From positions 186,001-250,000 of the forward strand of contig NZ_FOGI01000012.1 in NCBI RefSeq assembly GCF_900111175.1: a DNA stretch of 64,000 nucleotides. Direction: 5' to 3'. This DNA is from Actinokineospora terrae. Its GTDB lineage: Bacteria > Actinomycetota > Actinomycetes > Mycobacteriales > Pseudonocardiaceae. A model generated the notes under the pieces. It searched no databases. It was not told the origin of the DNA and saw only the letters and a program-made list of their open reading frames with translations. Both the position numbers and the translations under genes were made by a program. Shown here one piece after another: positions 8,570 through 16,522 of this stretch. The stretch's first letter is position 1. The number at the start of each line of letters is the position of its first letter.

Positions 8570-8583
8570 CCGCCCAAGGAACC
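8570..8583 (-). promoter_or_regulatory. weak DosR-type half-site upstream of the membrane protein-USP operon
   Basis: The minus strand reads GGTTCCTTGGGCGG. The CCTTGG core is kept, but only 9 of 14 positions match GGGACCTTGGTCCC. It lies 57 bp before the ATG at 8513, the expected distance. It would be ignored on its own and is listed because of its position and the stronger sites nearby. Confidence 0.25.
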
Positions 8584-8663
8584 GACTCGACCGGGTCCAT
8601 CGGCGCCTCCCCAGGCCACGACCGGCGGACGACGGGGGTCCAGCGCTGCGCCGGGCGGGCGGA

Positions 8664-9734
8664 TCAGCCGAGCGCGCCGCGGGTCTGGGCGGCGATCTCC
8701 CTGTCCTCCCGCGCCGCGACCACCCACACGCCGACCGGGGCGCCGTCGGGGCTGACACGGGCGTCGGCGGGGGCCGCGCTGTTGCGGCGCGGGTCGACCG
8801 AGACGCCGAGGAAGGCCAGTCCGGCCGCGGTGTCGGCGCGCAGCACGGCGTCGTGCTCGCCGATGCCACCGGTGAAGACGAGCAGGTCGAGGCCCTGCAT
8901 GGCGGCGGCCATGCCCGCGATGGACTGGCGGAGCCGGTGCAGGTGGACGCGCAGGGCGAGCGCGGACCGCTCGTCGGCCGCGGCGCGGACGTCGCGGAGG
9001 TCGGCGTGACCGCTGAGCCCGGCGAGCCCGGAGTGCTGCTCCAGGCCGTCGGCGAGTTCGTCCGGGGAGAGCTCGCGCAGCAACCACAGCAGCAGGCCGG
9101 GGTCGACGTCACCGCTGCGGGTGGCCATCACCAGCCCCGCCAGCGGGGTGAACCCCATCGTGGTGTCCACCGACCGACCGCCGAGGACCGCCGCGAGCGA
9201 CGCCCCGGCCCCGAGGTGGCAGGTCACGACCCTGGCCAGGTCGGGAGCGAGCCCGGCCAGCGCGGTCGCCCGGCGGGCGGCGTAGGCGTGCGACAGGCCG
9301 TGGAAGCCGTACCGGCGCAGGCCCCAGCGCTCGCGCCACGCCTCGGGCAGGGCGTAGGTCGACGCCGCGTCGGGCAGGTCCGCGTGGAAGGCGGTGTCGA
9401 AGCAGGCGACCTGGGCGACGCCGGGCAGCAGCGCCGACACCGCGTCGATCCCGGCGACGGCCCGGGGTTGGTGCAGCGGCGCCAGGTCGCCGAGCGCCTC
9501 GACGCCCGCGCGGACGCCGTCGTCGACCACCACCGGTCCGGTGTAGACCGAGCCGCCGTGCACGACCCGGTGGCCGACCGCGTCGACGGCGGGCGCGGTG
9601 CCGAGGAACTCGGTGAGCACACCGGTGCCACCGTCCCACCGCTGCTCGTCGTGCTCGGCGACCACCGTGTCGTCGTCGTCGAGCACGCGCAGCTTCAGGC
9701 TGGAGGACCCCGCGTTGACGACCAGGACCCGCAT
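8664..9734 (-). CDS. ackA: acetate kinase
   Basis: A 356-residue acetate kinase (acetyl phosphate + ADP to acetate + ATP). It shows NAGSSSLK at the N-terminus, FDTAFHADLP, the active-site region RYGFHGLSHAYAARR, HLGAGASLAAV, DTTMGFTPLAGLVMATRSG and the C-terminal VFTGGIGEHDAVLR. It is somewhat shorter than the usual 390-400 residues, but all the blocks are present. The phosphoketolase stop and the acetate kinase ATG share one base (TGATG at 9736-9732), so the two are tightly coupled. Together they turn xylulose 5-phosphate into glyceraldehyde 3-phosphate plus acetate with one ATP. Confidence 0.96.
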   Translation of the reverse strand: MRVLVVNAGSSSLKLRVLDDDDTVVAEHDEQRWDGGTGVLTEFLGTAPAVDAVGHRVVHGGSVYTGPVVVDDGVRAGVEALGDLAPLHQPRAVAGIDAVSALLPGVAQVACFDTAFHADLPDAASTYALPEAWRERWGLRRYGFHGLSHAYAARRATALAGLAPDLARVVTCHLGAGASLAAVLGGRSVDTTMGFTPLAGLVMATRSGDVDPGLLLWLLRELSPDELADGLEQHSGLAGLSGHADLRDVRAAADERSALALRVHLHRLRQSIAGMAAAMQGLDLLVFTGGIGEHDAVLRADTAAGLAFLGVSVDPRRNSAAPADARVSPDGAPVGVWVVAAREDREIAAQTRGALG

Positions 9735-12076
9735 CAGGCCCATGTCCACTCGCGCACCTCGGGCAGGTCCTCACCGGTGGCGCGGATCCAGTCGTGGTGT
9801 CGGTGGCGTTGGTCGACCATGGCCTGGCGCACCCGCGCCGCCCGGGACCCGAGACCCGGCACGCGGTCGATGACGTCGATGACCAGCCGGTAGCGGTCGA
9901 GGTCGTTGAGCACCAGCATGTCGAACGGCGTCGTCGTGGTGCCGCGCTCCTTGTACCCGCGCACGTGCAGGTTGTGGTGGTTGGCCCGCCGGTAGGTCAG
10001 CCGGTGGATCAGCCACGGGTAGCCGTGGTAGGCGAAGACCACTGGCCGGTCCCGGGTGAACAACGAGTCGAACTCGGCGTCGGCCATGCCGTGCGGGTGT
10101 TCGGTGTCGGGCAGCAGCCGCATCAGGTCGACCACGTTGACGACCCGGACCCGCAGTTCGGGCAGGTGCTCGCGCAGCAGGGACGCCGCGGCGAGCACCT
10201 CCAGGGTCGGGGCGTCCCCGGCGCAGGCGAGTACCACGTCCGGCTCGGCGACCCCGTCCTCGGTGCCCGCCCACTCCCAGATCCCCGCACCCCGCGCGCA
10301 GTGCACGACGGCGTCCTCGACGGACAGCCAGTCGGGGCTCTCGTTCTTGCCCGCGACGATCACGTTGACCTTGTCGCGGCCGCGCAAGCACTCGTCGCCC
10401 ACCACGAGCAGCGTGTTGGCGTCCGGTGGCAGGTAAACCCGCACCACCTCGGGATCCTTGTTCATGACGTGGTCGATGAACCCGGGGTCCTGGTGGGAGA
10501 ACCCGTTGTGGTCCTGGCGCCACACGTGCGAGCTGAGCAGGTAGGTCAAGGACGCCACCGGCCTGCGCCAGGGCAGCGCGCGGTGGGTCTTGAGCCACTT
10601 CACGTGCTGGTTGACCATCGAGTCCACGATGTGGGTGAACGCCTCGTAGCAGGTGAACACACCGTGTCGCCCGGTCAGCAGGTAACCCTCCAGCAGCCCC
10701 TGGCAGAGGTGCTCGGACAGGACCTCGATCACGCGCCCATCGGGCACGAGGTGTTCGTCCACCGGCAGCACCTCGGATTGCCACTGCTTCCCGGTGACCT
10801 CGTACACCGCGTCCAGCCGGTTCGAGGCGACCTCATCCGGGCCGAACAACCGGAAGTCGCGCGCCGCCTCGTTGAGCGCCATCACCTCGCGCAGCATCCG
10901 CCCGAGCACCCGGGTCGGCTCGGTGCTCGACGCCCCGGGGGCGCTCACCCCGACCGCGTGCGCGCGGGCTCCCGGCAGGCGCAGGTCGCGCAGCAGCAGA
11001 CCGCCGTTGGCGTGCGGGGTGGCGCCCATCCGCAGCGGGCCGTCCGGGACCAGCGCGGTCACCTCGGGGCGCGGTCGCCCGTCGGCGTCGAACAGCTCGT
11101 CGGGCCGGTAGGAGCGCAGCCAGGACTCCAACTGCCGCAGGTGCCGCGGGTTCTCCCGCACGCCCGCGAGGGGAACCTGGTGGGCGCGCCAGGTTCCCAC
11201 GACCGGCGTGCCGTCCACTTCGGACGGACCGGTCCAGCCCTTGGGGCTGCGCAGCACGATCATCGGCCAGCGCGGGCGCCCCGTGGCCGCACCGCGCCTG
11301 GCGGTGCGCTGGATCCGGGTGATCTCGTCGAACACCTCGTCGAGCACCTCCGCCATCCTGGCGTGCATCGCGGCCGGGTCGTCGCCCTCGACGTAGTACG
11401 GCGCGTGACCGTAGCCGCGCAGCAGGGCGTCGAGCTCGTCGTGCGGGATCCGGGCGAGCAGCGCGGGGTTGGCGATCTTGTAGCCGTTGAGGTGCAGGAC
11501 CGGCAGCACGGCGCCGTCGTGCACCGGGTCGAGGAACTTGTTGGCGTGCCAACTCGCCGCCAGCGGGCCCGTCTCGCCCTCGCCGTCGCCGATCACGCAC
11601 GCCACCACCAGGTCCGGGTTGTCGAACGCCGCTCCGTAGGCGTGCGCGAGCGAGTAGCCCAGCTCACCGCCCTCGTGGATGGAACCGGGCACCTGCGGCG
11701 CCGCGTGGCTGGGCACGCCGCCGGGGAAGGAGAACTGGCGGAACAACGCGCGCATGCCGTCGAGGTCCTGGGCCACGGCGGGGTCGACCTCGCTGTAGCT
11801 GCCCTCCAGCCAGGTGTTGGCCAGCAGCGCCGGACCGCCGTGCCCGGGACCGGTGACGAAGAGCACCGGGGTGGACCGGTCGCGGATCACCCGGTTGAGG
11901 TGCGCCTGCAGGAAGTTCAGGCCGGGCGTGGTGCCCCAGTGCCCGAGCAGGCGGGGCTTGACGTGCTCGACGGCGAGCGGCTCGGTCAGCAGGGGGTTGT
12001 CGAGCAGGTAGATCTGCCCCGCGGACAGGTAGTTCGCGGCCCGCCAGTAGGCGTCGACAACGGCCAAGTCGGTCAC
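9734..12076 (-). CDS. xfp: xylulose-5-phosphate/fructose-6-phosphate phosphoketolase
   Basis: A 780-residue thiamine-diphosphate phosphoketolase, splitting xylulose 5-phosphate (or fructose 6-phosphate) with phosphate to acetyl phosphate. It shows LGHWGTTPGLNFLQAHLNR, VTGPGHGGPALLANTWLEG, SFPGGVPSHAAPQVPGSIHE, the diphosphate/Mg motif GDGEGETGPLAASWHANKF, SPKGWTGP, and the C-terminal FAYHGYPWLIHRLTYRR and RGYKERGTTTTPFDM. The length is normal. GTG 12076 follows GAAGGAG. It forms an operon with acetate kinase. The divergent promoter region holds the conserved 30-bp element (12151-12180) with a GGGACTTTCG half-site, placing this fermentative module under the island's presumed DosR-like control. 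Confidence 0.96.
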   Translation of the reverse strand: MTDLAVVDAYWRAANYLSAGQIYLLDNPLLTEPLAVEHVKPRLLGHWGTTPGLNFLQAHLNRVIRDRSTPVLFVTGPGHGGPALLANTWLEGSYSEVDPAVAQDLDGMRALFRQFSFPGGVPSHAAPQVPGSIHEGGELGYSLAHAYGAAFDNPDLVVACVIGDGEGETGPLAASWHANKFLDPVHDGAVLPVLHLNGYKIANPALLARIPHDELDALLRGYGHAPYYVEGDDPAAMHARMAEVLDEVFDEITRIQRTARRGAATGRPRWPMIVLRSPKGWTGPSEVDGTPVVGTWRAHQVPLAGVRENPRHLRQLESWLRSYRPDELFDADGRPRPEVTALVPDGPLRMGATPHANGGLLLRDLRLPGARAHAVGVSAPGASSTEPTRVLGRMLREVMALNEAARDFRLFGPDEVASNRLDAVYEVTGKQWQSEVLPVDEHLVPDGRVIEVLSEHLCQGLLEGYLLTGRHGVFTCYEAFTHIVDSMVNQHVKWLKTHRALPWRRPVASLTYLLSSHVWRQDHNGFSHQDPGFIDHVMNKDPEVVRVYLPPDANTLLVVGDECLRGRDKVNVIVAGKNESPDWLSVEDAVVHCARGAGIWEWAGTEDGVAEPDVVLACAGDAPTLEVLAAASLLREHLPELRVRVVNVVDLMRLLPDTEHPHGMADAEFDSLFTRDRPVVFAYHGYPWLIHRLTYRRANHHNLHVRGYKERGTTTTPFDMLVLNDLDRYRLVIDVIDRVPGLGSRAARVRQAMVDQRHRHHDWIRATGEDLPEVREWTWA

Positions 12077-12150
12077 CAGGGTCTCCTTCGCGAATACCAG
12101 GACGCGGTCGGGGACAACGCTAGGGCCCCCGCCGGGCGGCCGCCGATGGC

Positions 12151-12182
12151 CGAGGTCCCGCCAGAGCCGGGACTTTCGCTGT
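12151..12182. promoter_or_regulatory. DosR-type bipartite element between phosphoketolase and CBS-BON genes
   Basis: GAGGTCCC (12152-12159) is followed nine bases later by GGGACTTTCGCT (12169-12180). The right half matches the DosR half-site GGGACTTT. The same arrangement with the same nine-base gap recurs at 17190-17219, with 25 of 30 bases identical. It sits in the divergent promoter of xfp (start 12076, minus) and the CBS-BON gene (start about 12266, plus), so it may serve both. Confidence 0.6.
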
Positions 12183-12265
12183 CGACCCGGTGCCCTCCGC
12201 CGGTTCCCCGCGCCCCCGGCCCCGGCGTTCACTCGGTGCCCCGAGGACGTGAGGCGGAGGAACCC

Positions 12266-12967
12266 ATACGCACCAGGCAGATCGAGAACGTGATGGTCAC
12301 CGACCCGGCCGCGGCGACACCCGAGACCGGGTTCGTCGACCTGGTCCGGCTGATGACCGAGCGCGGGGTCGGCGCGCTGCCGGTCGTCGACGCGGACGGC
12401 CACGTGCTCGGCGTGGTGTCCGAGAGCGACCTGATCGCCAAGGAGAGCGTGCGGGAACGGCCCCGGGCCGCCCTGGCCCTGCTGCACCGGCACGCCGAGC
12501 GGGTCAAGTCCAGGGGCACCACCGCGGGCGAGCTGATGACCTCGCCCGCGGTCACCGTGCCCAGGGACGCGACGGTCCCGCACGCCGCGCGGCTGATGGC
12601 CGACCACCGCGTCCGGCGGCTGCCCGTGGTCGACGCCGACGGGGTGCTCGTGGGCGTGGTGGACCAGGGCGACCTGCTGCGGGTGTTCCTGCGGCCCGAC
12701 GACGCCATCGCCGAGGAGATCGCGGCGGAGGTGTTCCTGCGCGCGATGGGCCTGTCCCCCGCGGCCGTGGCCATCCGGGTCGACGCCGGGCTGGTCCACC
12801 TCGAGGGCCAGGTCGAGCGGCGCAGCTGGGTGGCGGTCATCGACTCGCTCACGCGGGCCGTCGACGGTGTGGTGGACCTGCGCAACCAGCTGACCTACCA
12901 GTGGGACGACACCGGCGTGACCATCCCCGAGGCCATGGTCGTCGACATCACCCACGAGCCCCGCTGA
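12266..12967 (+). CDS. CBS-pair and BON domain protein
   Basis: A protein of about 233 residues with two CBS motifs (about 8-60 and 90-145), each with a GALPVVDADGHVLGVVSESDL or RLPVVDADGVLVGVV core. A C-terminal BON domain of about 60 residues follows. Such proteins bind adenine nucleotides; Hrp1 (Rv2626c) is a CBS protein of the DosR regulon. The start is uncertain. The family usually begins one residue before the RTRQIENVM region, and here that codon is ATA (12266), five bases after GGCGGAGG. Other in-frame options are GTG 12236, without a ribosome site, and GTG 12290, which cuts into the first CBS motif. Confidence 0.85.
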   Translation: MRTRQIENVMVTDPAAATPETGFVDLVRLMTERGVGALPVVDADGHVLGVVSESDLIAKESVRERPRAALALLHRHAERVKSRGTTAGELMTSPAVTVPRDATVPHAARLMADHRVRRLPVVDADGVLVGVVDQGDLLRVFLRPDDAIAEEIAAEVFLRAMGLSPAAVAIRVDAGLVHLEGQVERRSWVAVIDSLTRAVDGVVDLRNQLTYQWDDTGVTIPEAMVVDITHEPR

Positions 12968-12980
12968 GCGGCGGCGCGAC

Positions 12981-13011
12981 GGGTCCGGTGTGGATCCACC
13001 ACACCGGACCC
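12981..13011. terminator. bidirectional terminator between CBS-BON and nitroreductase genes
   Basis: GGGTCCGGTGTGG (12981-12993) and its exact complement CCACACCGGACCC (12999-13011) form a 13-bp stem with a five-base loop. It lies between the stop codons of converging genes. Confidence 0.85.
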
Positions 13012-13027
13012 GCCCGCGACCGGGGGA

Positions 13028-14053
13028 TCAGTCCTCGATGTGCACGACCTCGGCCAGGGGCCTGCGGGAGGTGGGCCGGGGCGGGTGCGCCGGGTGGCCG
13101 AGCCGGACCAGGACCTGCGGGTAGCCTGCCAGTTCCAACCGCTCGATGAGGCCCGCTCTGGACTCGGGCACGTGCAGCGGCTGGGTCATGATCGAGCACG
13201 CGAGGCCTGCGGCGACCGCGGCGAGCCAGAGCCGCTGCGTCAGCATCCCCGCGTGCAGGTGGTCGCTGCGCCCGTCGCCGGTGGTGCCGACCACCAGGTA
13301 GGACTCGCGGGCCAGGCGCTCGGCCAGCACGGTGTCGTCCGGGACGGCCGTCGTCCGGTCGACCAGTCCCGCCCAGGGCAGCGACCACGGTGCGTCCGCG
13401 GTCGCGATCCCCTCCCCTCCGCGCCACGCGGCGAGTTCGCGCTGGTAGGCGTCGTCCTGGCGCAGGACGAGCGCGCTGTGCGACAGCACCCTGGCCAGGT
13501 GGGTGCGGTCCTCGCCGCGCAGCACGTGCGCCACCACGCCGGGCACCTCGACATCGGCGGCGGTGTCGCGCAGGGACCGCAGCAGGGCCGGGTCGACGGG
13601 CTCGGCGGCGAACGGGCCGCGGTGGCTGGACCGGCGCGCGATCGCCCCGTACCCGGCGAGCTCGGTCTCGGTGGGCTCCGCGGGCCCACCCGCCTCGACC
13701 TCGGCGACGGCGCCGGGCGCGGCCTGATCGGGGAACTGCCGCCACGGCGCCGTCCAGCCGAGCCTGCGCACCGCCAGCCGCAGGTTCGCGACGGCGGCAC
13801 CGCAGGAGACCAGGCGGTCGCGACCCATCGGGTCGTGCCGGGGAAGGGTGATGTCCACCCGTTCGAACACCGTGGCCGTCCTGTCCCGCAACCGCAGCGA
13901 CCAGGGCTGGCTGTTGTGCACGGACGGCGCCGCGGTGAGCGCGGCGGCGAGCACGGCCACCTCGTCCTCGGTCCACCGCGGGGGCGCGGTGCGGGCCGCG
14001 CCGGTCAGGTCGGTCAGGTGTCGCGTGGTGCGCACGGGCATACCCCCGGTCAC
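13028..14053 (-). CDS. Acg-type nitroreductase-fold protein
   Basis: A protein of about 341 residues, the second Acg-family member. It shows AAPSVHNSQPWSL near the N-terminus, VSCGAAVANLRLAVRRLG, ARRSSHRGPF, an LHAGMLTQRLWLAAVAAG helix, CSIMTQPLHVPESR and the tail RRPLAEVVHIED. These are FMN-binding proteins of the nitroreductase fold. GTG 14053 overlaps the preceding universal stress gene's stop codon (GTGA); ATG 14041 is the alternative, and the coupling favours the GTG. It is the distal gene of a USP-nitroreductase operon that has a strong DosR-type box at 15013-15026. The same pairing is common in mycobacterial DosR regulons. Confidence 0.87.
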   Translation of the reverse strand: MTGGMPVRTTRHLTDLTGAARTAPPRWTEDEVAVLAAALTAAPSVHNSQPWSLRLRDRTATVFERVDITLPRHDPMGRDRLVSCGAAVANLRLAVRRLGWTAPWRQFPDQAAPGAVAEVEAGGPAEPTETELAGYGAIARRSSHRGPFAAEPVDPALLRSLRDTAADVEVPGVVAHVLRGEDRTHLARVLSHSALVLRQDDAYQRELAAWRGGEGIATADAPWSLPWAGLVDRTTAVPDDTVLAERLARESYLVVGTTGDGRSDHLHAGMLTQRLWLAAVAAGLACSIMTQPLHVPESRAGLIERLELAGYPQVLVRLGHPAHPPRPTSRRPLAEVVHIED

Positions 14054-14925
14054 CGGTGGACGACGGCGACGGGGCAGTCGCTGTGGTGCAGCACGGCACG
14101 GCAGGTCGAGCCCATCCCCAACCCGGTCCACAGCCGCCTGCCCCGGCGGCCGACCACCACCAGCCGGGCACCGGCGCTGCGCTCGACCAGGACCCGCGCG
14201 GGCCTGCCGCGCACCACGACCCGGTCGACGGCGACATCCGGGTAGCGCTCGGCGAACCCGGCGGTCACCTCCGCCATGGCCAACCGCGCGTCCTCGGCGA
14301 TCGCGTCCCAGTCCACCACCATCGGCACCGCCACCCACGCGCCCGCGTACGCGCTGTCGTTCCACGCGTGCACGACCACCAGCCCGGCCCCCCGCCGGGA
14401 CGCCTCGGCGAAGGCGAACTCCAGCGTGGCGGCGCTGGACTCCGAGCCGTCCACACCGACCACGACCGGTCCGCCCTCGGTCTCGGTCCCCCGGACCACC
14501 ACCACCGGGCACCCGGCGTGCGCGCTGACCGAGTCCGACACCGAGCCCAGCAGCAGGCCCTCGAACCCGTTGAGCCCGCGGTGGCCGGTCACCACGGCCG
14601 CGGCACCGTCGGAGGCCGCCAGCAGCCGTTCCACCGGCCACCCGGGGAGCAGGTCCGCGCGGACCACCAGGTCCGGCCGCAGCCGCTCGGCCTCCTTGGC
14701 GGCTTCCGCCAGCCACTGCCTGCCCTGCTCGCGCAGCGCGTCGGCGAGCTCGTCGCTCGCGGCACCGTCCAGCGGGTAGCGGACCGACGGCGGGACGTAG
14801 ACGTGGACGAGGTGCAGCGGCAGTCCCCGCGCCCCCGCCTCGTCGGCCGCCCAGGCGACGGCGGCTGTGCTCGACGGCGACCCGTCGACAGCGGCGATGA
14901 CAGGGGGACGGCTGGTGGTGCTCAC
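14050..14925 (-). CDS. tandem universal stress protein (two USP domains)
   Basis: A 291-residue protein with two USP domains (about 8-145 and 155-290). Both keep the nucleotide-binding loop: GHRGLNGFEGLLLGS in the first and GRRGRRLWTGLGMGST in the second, each followed by a CPV(V/A)VV strand. It should therefore bind ATP in both halves, unlike the other tandem USP in the window (stop at 7268). The GTG start at 14925 follows GAAGGAG at the right distance. It is transcribed ahead of, and overlaps by four bases, the nitroreductase gene. It is divergent from a third nitroreductase across a 209-bp region that carries two DosR-type sites. Confidence 0.93.
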   Translation of the reverse strand: MSTTSRPPVIAAVDGSPSSTAAVAWAADEAGARGLPLHLVHVYVPPSVRYPLDGAASDELADALREQGRQWLAEAAKEAERLRPDLVVRADLLPGWPVERLLAASDGAAAVVTGHRGLNGFEGLLLGSVSDSVSAHAGCPVVVVRGTETEGGPVVVGVDGSESSAATLEFAFAEASRRGAGLVVVHAWNDSAYAGAWVAVPMVVDWDAIAEDARLAMAEVTAGFAERYPDVAVDRVVVRGRPARVLVERSAGARLVVVGRRGRRLWTGLGMGSTCRAVLHHSDCPVAVVHR

Positions 14926-15012
14926 GGCGCACTCCTTCGACCGGGCGGTGTTGTCCTCCCCACCCTCGCGCCGCGCCGCTGCCCGGGGCAGCACCGGAGG
15001 CCACCGGGTTCG

Positions 15013-15026
15013 AGGACCTTGGTCCC
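15013..15026 (-). promoter_or_regulatory. DosR-type box upstream of the USP-nitroreductase operon
   Basis: AGGACCTTGGTCCC is the best match in the window to the GGGACCTTGGTCCC palindrome (13 of 14). It lies about 88 bp before the GTG at 14925 and about 109 bp before the opposite gene at 15135, so it may serve either direction. Confidence 0.7.
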
Positions 15027-15060
15027 AGGTGGACGGGTGAGCCGGAAGGCCCGGCGAGCA

Positions 15061-15074
15061 CCGCCCTTGGTCCC
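15061..15074 (+). promoter_or_regulatory. DosR-type half-site upstream of the third nitroreductase
   Basis: CCGCCCTTGGTCCC matches the 14-bp consensus at 11 positions; the right half TTGGTCCC is perfect. It lies 61 bp before the GTG at 15135, matching the spacing of the exporter-operon box. Together with 15013-15026 it gives each divergent gene its own site. Confidence 0.55.
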
Positions 15075-15134
15075 TGTCGCGTGCGACTCGGAGCACCGAC
15101 GATGGGGTGGGAGACACCGGAACGGAGGCCGCCA

Positions 15135-15986
15135 GTGCGCACCCGACTCGACCCGTCGACGCTGCGGCTCGCACTCGCGGTGTCCACCCGCGCGCCCTCG
15201 GTGCACAACACCCAGCCGTGGCGGTGGGTGTCGGAGGCGGGTGCCCTGCACCTGCTCGCCGACCGGACCGGGCTGAACCGGGCGGCACCGGAGCACCGCG
15301 ACGTGGAGATCAGCTGCGGGGCCGCACTGCACCACCTGACCACCGCGTTGGCCGCGCTGGGCGCGCGCGTCGCGATCCGCACGACGCCGTCGTCATCCGA
15401 TCCCGACCTCCTGGCCACCGTCAACGCCGTCGGACCGCACACGCCGTCGGCGGCGGACCTGGCCATGGCGGGCGCGATCGGCACCCGTCGCACCGAACGG
15501 CGCCCGCTGTCGCCCTGCCCCGTGCCCACCGACCTGCTCGACGTGCTGCGCACGCGGGCGGTGAACCACGGCGTCCAGCTCACCCCCATCACCGGGGACG
15601 TCGAACGGCACCGGTTCGCCGTGGCGCTCGACCACACGGTCGCCACCTCGCCCTGGCCCGCGGTGGACGAGGGCCCCGCGGGACTGCTGATCATCCTGTC
15701 CACCTCGGCGGACGACACCGCGGCCCGGGTGCACACCGGACAGGCGACCAGCGCGATCCTGCTCACCGCCACCGCCATGGGGCTGGCGTCGCGGGCCTTG
15801 TCGCAACCACTGGCCGATCCGCACTACCGGGCCGAGATCCGCGACCGACTGCTGCGCGGGTCCCACGCCCCGCACCTCATCCTGCGGATCGGCCACGGGC
15901 AGCCGGTGGCGCCGCACCTGCCGAGGACACCGCGGCGGCCGTGGACCGAGTGCTACACGGAGCTGTCCGAGTCCCCCTCGGGCTGA
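15135..15986 (+). CDS. short Acg-type nitroreductase-fold protein
   Basis: A 283-residue member of the Acg family, about 60 residues shorter than its paralogues here. The N-terminal hallmark RAPSVHNTQPWRW, ISCGAALHHLTTALAALG, TRRTERRPLS and the C-terminal TATAMGLASRALSQPLADP and tail RRPWTECYTE are all present. The central segment, which in the paralogue starting at 1684 runs from about AAAREQETNP to SPTGEHERD, is missing, leaving SPWPAVDEGPAG as a short bridge. GTG 15135 follows ACGGAGG. It is probably a functional compact version, since the frame is intact and the edges are clean, though the missing part may alter flavin or dimer contacts. Confidence 0.85.
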   Translation: MRTRLDPSTLRLALAVSTRAPSVHNTQPWRWVSEAGALHLLADRTGLNRAAPEHRDVEISCGAALHHLTTALAALGARVAIRTTPSSSDPDLLATVNAVGPHTPSAADLAMAGAIGTRRTERRPLSPCPVPTDLLDVLRTRAVNHGVQLTPITGDVERHRFAVALDHTVATSPWPAVDEGPAGLLIILSTSADDTAARVHTGQATSAILLTATAMGLASRALSQPLADPHYRAEIRDRLLRGSHAPHLILRIGHGQPVAPHLPRTPRRPWTECYTELSESPSG

Positions 15987-16021
15987 CCTGGGTCGCTGCG
16001 GCGCAGGCCGCTGCCGGGGGA

Positions 16022-16522
16022 TCAGTCCTCGGCGAACGCGCGCCGGTGCAGTTCGGTGGTGAGCAGGTGGATCTCGCGGGTGAGCTGGGTGTTGGTCTTG
16101 AGCTCGAGTTCCTGCTCGGCGAAGTCGTGGTCCGCCTTCGCCTGCTGGAACAGGGCCGCCCGGTTCTGGCCGATCATCACGAAGGTGGACAGGAAGATCG
16201 CTTCGAGGGACACCACCAGCGTCAGCGTCGGCCACGGGCTGGTCTCCACGCCGAGCATCCACACCGCGAACACGACGACGTGGATGTAGACGAACACCAT
16301 CGACCCAGCGAACCTGGTGATGGCGTCGGCGAGCCGCAGCTGCCGGTCGCCACCGCGGTGCTCCCGCATGCGGGCGACGACAGGGTGTTCGGCGCGCGCG
16401 GGCCCCGCCGCCGGGACGCCGATCCGCAACCGCAGGCGCCCCGCGTCGGGTCTCGTCGCGGTCGCGGTGCGTGCGCACTGCGCGTGGCCGGGTGACCGCC
16501 CGGTCGGGCTCGCCGTGCTCAC
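16022..16522 (-). CDS. DUF1003 membrane protein
   Basis: A 166-residue protein of the DUF1003 family. A variable polar N-terminus of about 60 residues precedes LADAITRFAGSMVFVYIH. Two transmembrane segments follow (VFVYIHVVVFAVWML and LTLVVSLEAIFLSTFVMI), then MIGQNRAALFQQAKADHDF and a charged coiled tail (ELELKTNTQLTREIHLLT). The function of the family is not known; it often travels with CBS or stress genes. The GTG start at 16522 overlaps the CBS gene stop by four bases, so it is the second gene of that operon. Confidence 0.88.
   Translation of the reverse strand: MSTASPTGRSPGHAQCARTATATRPDAGRLRLRIGVPAAGPARAEHPVVARMREHRGGDRQLRLADAITRFAGSMVFVYIHVVVFAVWMLGVETSPWPTLTLVVSLEAIFLSTFVMIGQNRAALFQQAKADHDFAEQELELKTNTQLTREIHLLTTELHRRAFAED

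Noticed and set aside
9794..12967. A 1,057-codon plus-strand frame opposite the phosphoketolase gene
   Set aside because: Only its last 234 codons (the CBS-BON protein) are real. The rest is antisense to xfp with His/Gln/Val-rich composition, typical of GC-rich shadow frames.
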